Positions 17,602 through 22,983 of a stretch of 22,983 nucleotides of DNA are shown here, one piece after another. Position numbers and translations under genes: made by a program. The notes beneath the pieces were generated by a model. That model searched no databases and had not been told where the DNA came from. It saw nothing but the letters and a program-made list of their open reading frames with translations. The first letter of the stretch is position 1. Each line of letters starts with the position of its first letter. This DNA comes from Acidobacteriota bacterium (GTDB lineage: Bacteria > Acidobacteriota > Terriglobia > Terriglobales > Acidobacteriaceae). The stretch lies in contig JAJYBW010000007.1 of the NCBI GenBank assembly GCA_021778815.1, forward strand, positions 1 to 22,983, in the 5' to 3' direction.

Positions 17602-18438
17602 CTATTGCAGGTTGACGGAACGAATGGCCTCCACTGGAAGGATGGCATTCATGGAGCCGGAGCGATAGCCCTCGCAATCCAGCGTGACATATTTAAAGCC
17701 CAGGGCGCGAAAGGCAGACGTCACGCGATCCATGGTTTCCATGTTGAGCGCGCGCGGCATTTCTTCGCGGGCAATTTCAATGCGTACCATCTCGCCGTGA
17801 TGCCGCACGCGGAATTGCCGAAATCCCATCTGATGTAAGAACGCTTCGCCGTCCTCCACCTGCTGCAGTACTTCCCGGGTGACTGGGCGCCCATATTCAA
17901 CACGCGAAGAGAGACAGGCTGAAGCCGGCTTGTCCCAGATGCGCAAGCCAGCTTGCATTGCGAGTGTGCGGATATCCTGCTTCGTGAGGCCAGCCTCCGC
18001 CAACGGAGCCAGCACGCCGTGCTCAGTTGCCGCTTGCTGGCCGGGACGGTATTCGCCGCGATCATCGACGTTCATGCCGTACGCCAAGTGCTGAAATCTG
18101 GAGCCTCGATGGGCTTTTTCCATGACTGAAAAAAGTTCATCTTTGCAATGAAAGCAGCGAGTCGCATCATTCTTCACATATTCGGGATCTTCCAGTTCCG
18201 CAGTCGCCAGAACCTGGATTGGAACGGAATGTTCTTCGGCAAAACGAAGGGCATCCGCAAAGTGCGCCCGCGACAGGCTGGCGGAGTCGGCGAGAACGGC
18301 CAGCATGGCGTCGCCCAGAACGCGATGAGCCACATACGCCAGATAGGCAGAGTCAATTCCGCCGGAGTAGGCGACCAGCACGCTGCCCAACTGTCGGAGG
18401 CGATCTTCGAGGTTCGATTGTTTCTGCGCTAGTTCCAT
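17602..18438 (-). CDS. larE: ATP-dependent sulfur transferase LarE
   Basis: The 278-residue product adenylates the NPN precursor and converts its carboxylates to thiocarboxylates. It has the PP-loop SGGIDS (25-30), RCFHCKDELF (94-103), GMNVDDRGEYRPG (121-133), a DKPASACLSSR block (169-179) and RVRHHGEMVRIE (210-221). Cys175 in that block corresponds to Cys176, the sacrificial sulfur donor of the L. plantarum enzyme. Cys95 and Cys98 are also present, as in LarE proteins proposed to hold a [4Fe-4S] cluster, so the sulfur source is uncertain. The ATG at 18438 gives the normal length. A longer frame to 18573 overlaps the upstream reductase and is rejected. It begins 31 bases after the reductase stop. 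Confidence 0.95.
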   Translation of the reverse strand: MELAQKQSNLEDRLRQLGSVLVAYSGGIDSAYLAYVAHRVLGDAMLAVLADSASLSRAHFADALRFAEEHSVPIQVLATAELEDPEYVKNDATRCFHCKDELFSVMEKAHRGSRFQHLAYGMNVDDRGEYRPGQQAATEHGVLAPLAEAGLTKQDIRTLAMQAGLRIWDKPASACLSSRVEYGRPVTREVLQQVEDGEAFLHQMGFRQFRVRHHGEMVRIEIAREEMPRALNMETMDRVTSAFRALGFKYVTLDCEGYRSGSMNAILPVEAIRSVNLQ

Positions 18439-18469
18439 TGCTGTTTCAAACTCGCTTGCAATATCCGAT

Positions 18470-19444
18470 CTAGACGTCGTTCCCACGATGAAAAATCGGC
18501 TGTACGCCGGATGCTTTGCCCAGCAGCGCCTGCTCTTCTTGAGAAGAGAGAGGTTGATAGTTTTGCGCGACATCCATGGCCAGGCGGAAGTAGGCTTCTT
18601 CGCCGGGAGGGATGGCGGCGGTGATGGAGTGGCCTAAGGTGAATCGCAGGCCCAGCGAAGCCTCGTGAGGAAAATTCGCAGGCTCGTACCAGCATTTTGA
18701 ATTTGGATGATCTTTCTTCTCCGACGCCGGCCAGACTGTCTTCGCCATGCTTTTGATGGCCAGCATGCCCACGCCTTTTTCCTGCGCCTTCTGGATGACC
18801 TGCGGACCGAAATTCGCCTGCGACACCAGTACCCAGTTGATGGGGAAGAGGACTGTGTCAAATGGATATCTGTCCATTGCGGCAACGGCCGTTTCGACCG
18901 AATGCGCTGAGAAACCGATGAAGCGAACTTTTCCTTCCTTGCGCGCCGCCTCAAAGGTTTCCATGGCGCCGCCGGGTCCCAGGATCTGGTCCAATTCCGT
19001 CATCTTGGTGAGGGCGTGAAACTGGTAGAGATCGACATGATCTGTCTTCAGCTGTTGCAGTGAATCCTCGAGAGCCGCTCTTGCACCCGCCTTGTCTCGC
19101 TTGCCTGTCTTGCAAGCGAGAAAGCTTTTTTCGCGATAGGGAGCCAGCGCCGGGCCGAGCAACTGCTGTGCGTCACCATAACTGGGGGCAACGTCAAAAT
19201 AGTTGATGCCGCGATCGACCGCTTCGGCAACAATGTTTTTGGAAGCCGAAGGCGTGCTGTTCATCACCACAATGCCGCCCATGCCGATGATGGAAAGATG
19301 CACGTCTGTTTTGCCGAGACGCCTGCGGGCAATCGGGTCCAGGTTTTTCGGGGTGTCGGATGCGGCCCACGAAGGAGAAAGGTTTCCGCTGGTGGCGGCG
19401 ATGGCGGCGAATGTTCCTTGCTTGATGAAGTCTCGACGTTCCAT
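18470..19444 (-). CDS. Aldo/keto reductase with Tat signal peptide
   Basis: The 324-residue protein starts with a twin-arginine signal (MERRDFIKQGTFAAIAATSG), so it is probably exported folded with its cofactor. The AKR fold follows: RRLGKTDVHLSIIGMGG (about 41-57), NYFDVAPSYGDAQQLLG (81-97), and LKTDHVDLYQFHAL (132-145). The catalytic tetrad can be placed as Asp84, Tyr89, Lys112 and His143. The C-terminus has SLGLRFTLGHSITAAIPPG. AKRs reduce aldehydes or ketones with NAD(P)H; the substrate is unknown. The ATG at 19444 has AGGAGG six bases upstream, which decides it over an upstream start at 19489. It heads the minus-strand run that continues with larE, larC and larB. Confidence 0.92.
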   Translation of the reverse strand: MERRDFIKQGTFAAIAATSGNLSPSWAASDTPKNLDPIARRRLGKTDVHLSIIGMGGIVVMNSTPSASKNIVAEAVDRGINYFDVAPSYGDAQQLLGPALAPYREKSFLACKTGKRDKAGARAALEDSLQQLKTDHVDLYQFHALTKMTELDQILGPGGAMETFEAARKEGKVRFIGFSAHSVETAVAAMDRYPFDTVLFPINWVLVSQANFGPQVIQKAQEKGVGMLAIKSMAKTVWPASEKKDHPNSKCWYEPANFPHEASLGLRFTLGHSITAAIPPGEEAYFRLAMDVAQNYQPLSSQEEQALLGKASGVQPIFHRGNDV

Positions 19445-19608
19445 GGTGCTCCTCCTAGGGTGGATTCGACCAAAGCGCAGGACGCGCAAGAATATGATGC
19501 CATTGTCTCACGTGGAGAAGCGCGGCGGCGCGGCCAGGATTTCAGCATAGTCTGTATCAGGCAGCATTTCTACACGGTACGAACTGGGGCAACATTGAGA
19601 TAAAAAAT

Positions 19609-20799
19609 ATGATGCAGGAATTTTCTCGACGTACCGACTGGAACCTGGCAAAAACCGCCTATGCAGCGGCGCTGGAACGATTGCGCGCGGACGGTAGGGC
19701 GATGTTCGACCTGACCGCATCGAATCCGACGACGTGCGAATTTCAATATGATCGCGCTGGGATTCTTGGCCAGTTGAGTCGCCCGGAATGTCTGGAATAT
19801 GAACCTGATCCGCGCGGATTGCCGCTGGCTCGTGCCGCTGTCGTCAAATACTATGCCGAGGCTGCGGCGACCCAGATTTCGCCCGGGCAGATCTTCCTGA
19901 CGACCAGCACCAGCGAGGCTTACAGCTACCTGTTTCGACTCCATTGCGATCCGGGGTCGGAAATCCTGATCGCGCGACCCAGCTATCCCTTGTTCGACTT
20001 TCTGGCGGACCTGGATGATGTGCGGCTGGTGTCGTATCCGCTGTTTTACGACCACGGATGGCACATCGATCGCGCGGCTCTGGCGGAACGTATCACATCC
20101 AAGACCCGCGCCGTTGTGGTGGTCCATCCGAATAATCCAACTGGACATTTCACTTCGCCGGCGGAACGAGAGTGGCTGGAGGGCATTTGCGACGAGCATG
20201 GGCTGGTGCTGATTGTCGACGAAGTGTTTCTGGATTACGCGCTGGATACGGCGGACGCACGCGAGAATGCGCATGCAAGTTTTTCAACGGGCGAACATCC
20301 GGTGCTGACATACGTGCTCAGCGGGTTGAGCAAGGTGGCTGGATTGCCGCAGATGAAGGCAGCCTGGATCGCCGCGTTTGGGCCTGAGTTGTTGCTGGAG
20401 GCTGCTACGGCCCGGTTGGAAATAATTGCCGATACATTTCTTTCAATGAATGCGCCAGTACAGCATGCCATGCCATATCTGCTGGCGAATCGCAGCAGCG
20501 TGCAGCAGCAGATTCGGCGGCGGGTCAGAGAAAATCTGGAGGAATTCGATCGTCGTCTAGGCGGGTCGCCTGCGGTATCACGGCTTCTAGTTGAGGGAGG
20601 ATGGTACACAGTTTTGCGAGTGCCGGCCCTGATGAGCGGAGATGCGTTGGCGATTCGCCTCATGGAGCAGGAGCGCGTTGTCGTGCATCCGGGACACTTT
20701 TACGGATTCGATGGGGATGGGTGGATTGTTCTGAGCCTGCTGCCGCCGCTGCCTGAGTTTGCCGAAGGAGTCACGCGACTGCTTGGTTCGATTGCATAA
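19609..20799 (+). CDS. PLP-dependent aminotransferase (class I/II)
   Basis: The 396-residue fold-type I enzyme is expected to transfer an amino group between an amino acid and a 2-oxo acid in the cytoplasm. Recognisable blocks are DLTASNPTTCEF (34-45), EPDPRGLPLAR (65-75), TTSTSEAYSYLF (98-109), VVHPNNPTGHF (171-181), VDEVFLDYA with the ring-contacting Asp204, and LSGLSKVAGLPQMK with the Schiff-base Lys242. The C-terminal block GDGWIVLSLLPP lacks the usual carboxylate-binding Arg of the aspartate-aminotransferase type, so substrate recognition may differ. Two ATGs lie in tandem at 19609 and 19612, with a weak ribosome-binding site. It is divergent from the aldo/keto reductase and convergent with the MBL hydrolase, so it is probably monocistronic. 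Confidence 0.93.
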   Translation: MMQEFSRRTDWNLAKTAYAAALERLRADGRAMFDLTASNPTTCEFQYDRAGILGQLSRPECLEYEPDPRGLPLARAAVVKYYAEAAATQISPGQIFLTTSTSEAYSYLFRLHCDPGSEILIARPSYPLFDFLADLDDVRLVSYPLFYDHGWHIDRAALAERITSKTRAVVVVHPNNPTGHFTSPAEREWLEGICDEHGLVLIVDEVFLDYALDTADARENAHASFSTGEHPVLTYVLSGLSKVAGLPQMKAAWIAAFGPELLLEAATARLEIIADTFLSMNAPVQHAMPYLLANRSSVQQQIRRRVRENLEEFDRRLGGSPAVSRLLVEGGWYTVLRVPALMSGDALAIRLMEQERVVVHPGHFYGFDGDGWIVLSLLPPLPEFAEGVTRLLGSIA

Positions 20800-20811
20800 G
20801 CGAAAGGCTGC

Positions 20812-20827
20812 GCGGTGACGTAACCGC
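20812..20827. terminator. Small hairpin in a convergent gap
   Basis: GCGGT and ACCGC form a 5-bp stem around a 6-base loop in the 33-base gap between two convergent genes. No T run follows on either strand. It could act as a weak two-way terminator. Confidence 0.25.
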
Positions 20828-20832
20828 ACGCT

Positions 20833-21465
20833 CTACGAGTTGATCAGGAATGGGTTGGTTTCCCTTTCCTCGCCGATGGTTGTCGAAGGTCCATGGCCGG
20901 GAATGACTCGGGTGGCATCCGGTAACGGCAGGAGCCGCTCTTTCAAGGAATGCAGGATCTTGCGGAGGTCGCCGCCCGGAAGATCTGTGCGGCCAATCGA
21001 GCCGGCAAACAAGGTATCGCCTGCCAGCAGGAGTTTCAGCCGGGGCACGTAGAGGCAGATGCTGCCTTCGGTGTGGCCGGGTGTGTGCAGCACCTGTGCC
21101 GGTTCGCCGGCAATCGTGAGGGGCAGCAGATCGGAGGCGTCGACATCCGGGGCGGAGACTTCCGGCACAGGAACTCCCAGCCATCCCGCCTGCATATCCA
21201 TCATTTTCAATAGGGGCAGATCGTGCTGATTCATGTAGATGGGGGCGCCAGTCAGACGTTTTAGCTGGACCGCGCCGCCGACGTGGTCAATATGGGCATG
21301 GGTAACAATAATTTGTTCCACCGTCAGGTGGTGCTGCTTCAAGACGGCTAGAATCCGGTCGATATTCGCGCCGGGATCGATGACCGTCGCTCGCAGAGTC
21401 GTCTCGTCCGCGAGAATGCTGCAGTTGCAGGCGAGGGGGCCGACGGGAAACATCTCGTGGATCAT
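20833..21465 (-). CDS. MBL-fold metallohydrolase (glyoxalase II-like)
   Basis: The 210-residue cytoplasmic protein has the metallo-beta-lactamase zinc motif THAHIDHVGG (His56, His58, Asp60, His61), HTPGHTEGS (His131), AGDTLFAGSIGRTDLPGGD (Asp150) and IPGHGPSTTIGEE (His191). This is the complete two-metal set of the hydroxyacylglutathione hydrolase/YcbL group. The short C-terminus without the glutathione-binding extension resembles YcbL-type proteins rather than GloB. It probably hydrolyses a thioester. The ATG at 21465 gives the family start MIHEMFPVGPL; the ribosome-binding site is weak. It lies 109 bases downstream of secG on the same strand. Confidence 0.94.
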   Translation of the reverse strand: MIHEMFPVGPLACNCSILADETTLRATVIDPGANIDRILAVLKQHHLTVEQIIVTHAHIDHVGGAVQLKRLTGAPIYMNQHDLPLLKMMDMQAGWLGVPVPEVSAPDVDASDLLPLTIAGEPAQVLHTPGHTEGSICLYVPRLKLLLAGDTLFAGSIGRTDLPGGDLRKILHSLKERLLPLPDATRVIPGHGPSTTIGEERETNPFLINS

Positions 21466-21550
21466 AGTCGAAAGAGCAGTGACGAGTGACGGGCGAACCT
21501 GGAATGGGGTTCCGCGCCAGGAAGCACGGTCATGGCTGCAGATTTCACTC

Positions 21551-21574
21551 CTGGATTCTTGTGGCTCGATCCAG
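21551..21574 (-). terminator. Weak hairpin directly after secG
   Basis: CTGGAT and ATCCAG pair across a 12-base loop immediately after the secG stop. The stem has only six pairs and no T run follows, so termination here is uncertain. Confidence 0.25.
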
Positions 21575-21874
21575 CTACTTACTGTGCGGGGTGCTCTGCG
21601 CCGGCGCCGACTGGATTCCCTGCAAAACGGAGTGGCCAGTACTGTGACGCGCGACCAATACCGTCAACGAGATGGAGGTAATCGCGAAGATAATCGCAGC
21701 CCAAGTGGTCACCTTGGTGAGAATATTGACGGTTCCGCGGGGGCCAAAGGCGGTCTGCGAGCCCTGGCCGCCAAAGGCGCCAGCCAGATCCGCGCCCTTG
21801 CCCGGTTGCAGCAGGATAATCCCGATGAGAACAAAACAAACGACGACGTGAAGGACGGTAAACAGATAAATCAT
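21575..21874 (-). CDS. secG: Preprotein translocase subunit SecG
   Basis: The 99-residue protein has two transmembrane helices (about residues 2-22 and 56-75). They are joined by a loop with the SecG signature LLQPGKGADLAGAFGGQGSQTAFGPRG-like blocks, seen here as QPGKGADLAGAFGG and TAFGPRGTVNILTK. SecG helps SecYE and SecA move proteins across the inner membrane. The C-terminal tail is longer than the minimum and Ser/Pro/Gln-rich. The ATG at 21874 gives MIYLFTVLHVVVC. tRNA-Leu(GAG) lies 56 bases upstream in the same direction and may share its transcript. Confidence 0.96.
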   Translation of the reverse strand: MIYLFTVLHVVVCFVLIGIILLQPGKGADLAGAFGGQGSQTAFGPRGTVNILTKVTTWAAIIFAITSISLTVLVARHSTGHSVLQGIQSAPAQSTPHSK

Positions 21875-21930
21875 TGGGTCACTTTCAAAAAGAAGACTGT
21901 GTGCGCAATGGCGACAAGATGCCTGGTTCT

Positions 21931-22014
21931 TGGTGCGGAAGGGGGGACTTGAACCCCCATGCCTTTCGGCGCCACCCCCTCAAGATGGTGTGTCTGCCAT
22001 TTCACCACTTCCGC
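21931..22014 (-). tRNA. tRNA-Leu (anticodon GAG)
   Basis: Read on the minus strand from 22014, acceptor GCGGAAG pairs with CTTCCGC. The anticodon stem CCATC/GGTGG encloses loop TTGAGGG with anticodon GAG. A long variable arm (about 13 bases), typical of class II leucine tRNAs, is present, then T arm GGGGG-TTCAAGT-CCCCC and an encoded CCA (21931-21933). A TATAGT -10-like box lies at 22032-22037, but no clear -35 was found. It reads Leu codons CTC/CTT. Confidence 0.96.
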
Positions 22015-22201
22015 GGAATGCGCTAAGACCAACTATACCATCTGGGCTGGCAAATTCGCTGCAGATCCGGAGCTGTCGCGGGCGTGGGTGGGGGTTGAAT
22101 TTTTGATGCATCCATCCTTGTGGACAGGGGCCTAGGCGCGGGACGAACAGGACAACAGCAATGCGGTTGGCACCATCTGAATACGGAGAGGTGACACGAT
22201 C

Positions 22202-22651
22202 TTGTCCAACAATGACAATGCAATTCGCACCATCCGGTCAGTGATTCAGGTACTTCATGATGGTCAACGGGGAATGGCGGCCATTGGCTCTGAACTGAAG
22301 GACGAGACCGCCAAACATTACTTTCTGCAGGAGACGCAGTTGCGGGCTGAGTACGCGGCGGAGTTGGAGAACGAACTTCATCGGCTGGGAGTGCATGATG
22401 TGAAGGAGGGTGGCACGGCTGCAGGTACGGTTCAGCGCGTGTGGGCCGACCTGAAGGCGCAACTGGGCGGTGGCGACCACACGCTGTTGAAGACCGCGGA
22501 GGAGGGAGAGGACGAAGCGAAGGAGAAATATGCGGAAGCCTTGAACGAAACGCTTCCTGGGAATATCGCGGAACTGTTACGCGAGCAGCAGGCGCACATT
22601 CTTGAAGCGCACGACAAAATCCGTAATCTTCGCGATGGCGTCGCCGCTTGA
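22202..22651 (+). CDS. PA2169/DUF2383 family four-helix-bundle protein
   Basis: The 149-residue, highly helical, soluble acidic protein has the pattern of the PA2169 family: IRTIRSVIQVLHDGQRGM, then LKDETAKHYFLQETQLRAEYA, GTVQRVWADLKAQLGG, LLKTAEEGEDEAKEKYAEAL, and a last helix ending ILEAHDKIRNLRDG. The family has a ferritin-like four-helix bundle; its function is not established and stress-related roles are only suggested. The start is probably TTG at 22202, with GGAGAGG about ten bases upstream. No in-frame ATG occurs before residue 25, which would remove the first helix. It is followed after 94 bases by the DUF72 gene in the same direction. Confidence 0.88.
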   Translation: MSNNDNAIRTIRSVIQVLHDGQRGMAAIGSELKDETAKHYFLQETQLRAEYAAELENELHRLGVHDVKEGGTAAGTVQRVWADLKAQLGGGDHTLLKTAEEGEDEAKEKYAEALNETLPGNIAELLREQQAHILEAHDKIRNLRDGVAA

Positions 22652-22693
22652 TATTGCGTCGCACGCAAGGTTCCACGGTCAAAGCCTCCTGTC

Positions 22694-22741
22694 CCTGGTG
22701 TCTAGAGTTTGAACGATGATGCTTGAACATAGACGCCAGGA
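22694..22741 (+). promoter_or_regulatory. 11-bp hairpin covering the DUF72 ribosome-binding site
   Basis: CCTGGTGTCTA (22694-22704) pairs with TAGACGCCAGG (22730-22740) over 11 consecutive pairs with one G-U wobble, around a 25-base loop. The 3' arm ends in CCAGG, and AGGA (22738-22741) is the only ribosome-binding site before the DUF72 start at 22746. The stem would therefore block initiation when folded. The loop contains a direct repeat of TTGAAC. Confidence 0.5.
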
Positions 22742-22745
22742 TTGA

Positions 22746-22983
22746 ATGATGAGCGGCCCGGGCAGAGTTCGCATTGGGATTTCGGGATGGACTTACCCGC
22801 CCTGGCGTGCGGTATTTTTCCCGAAAAAGTTATCTCAAAAACGCGAACTTGAATACGCCGCAAGCGTTTTTCGAACCATTGAAATTAATGGAACGTTTTA
22901 CTCGTTGCAGCGGCCGTCCAGTTACCAATCGTGGGCTGAACGGACCCCAGAAGACTTCATATTTTCCGTCAAGGCGCCTCGAT
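22746..22983 (+). CDS. DUF72 (YecE-like) domain protein, N-terminal part only
   Basis: The frame starts with tandem ATGs at 22746 and 22749 and runs open to the window end, giving 79 codons. The sequence RIGISGWTYPPWRAVFFP, then LEYAASVFRTIEINGTFYSL and FIFSVKAPR match the N-terminal region of DUF72/YecE proteins. These have a TIM-barrel fold and an unproven role, possibly phosphate-ester or nucleic-acid related. AGGA at 22738-22741 lies 4 to 7 bases before the start. The remaining two thirds lie beyond the window. Confidence 0.92.
   Translation, partial: MMSGPGRVRIGISGWTYPPWRAVFFPKKLSQKRELEYAASVFRTIEINGTFYSLQRPSSYQSWAERTPEDFIFSVKAPR

Overview
This window reads as chromosomal DNA of an Acidobacteriota member, probably of the Terriglobia/Koribacter-like group. 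The reasons are the GWxTD-domain protein, the large carboxypeptidase-regulatory/barrel protein beside it, the lone receiver-domain protein, high coding density and moderately high GC. This placement is inferred from gene content only. No phage, transposon, CRISPR array or plasmid feature was found, and both window ends cut through genes.

Left part (1-8.7 kb): a CPA2 (Kef/Nap-type) cation:proton antiporter truncated at its C-terminus, a 423-base intergenic stretch, an AsmA-like inner-membrane-anchored protein, a peroxiredoxin-like thiol protein, the signal recognition particle GTPase Ffh, a single-domain response regulator, an 88-residue protein of unknown function, and a MacB/LolD-type ABC ATPase with its MacA/HlyD-type adaptor but no permease. 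An ECF-sigma-like promoter lies upstream of the adaptor.

Middle part (8.8-15.4 kb): a GWxTD protein behind a good sigma-70 promoter, then a predicted exported protein with an N-terminal carboxypeptidase-regulatory fold, tRNA-Lys(CTT), and a secreted GH2 glycosidase resembling exo-beta-D-glucosaminidases.

Right part (15.5-23 kb): a minus-strand run of Tat-signal aldo/keto reductase, larE, larC and larB, leading into the GH2 gene. larB, larC and larE make the nickel-pincer nucleotide (NPN) cofactor, yet no LarA-type client enzyme is visible. LarB activates and carboxylates nicotinic acid adenine dinucleotide, LarE adds sulfur and LarC inserts nickel. Beyond it lie a PLP aminotransferase, a glyoxalase-II-like MBL hydrolase, secG next to tRNA-Leu(GAG), a PA2169/DUF2383 four-helix-bundle protein, and the start of a DUF72 gene. 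The ribosome-binding site of that last gene is buried in an 11-bp hairpin.

The most interesting points are the larA-less NPN operon with its Tat reductase and glycosidase neighbours, the permease-less ABC pair with an ECF-like promoter, the hairpin over the DUF72 ribosome-binding site, and the uncharacterised GWxTD/barrel protein pair.
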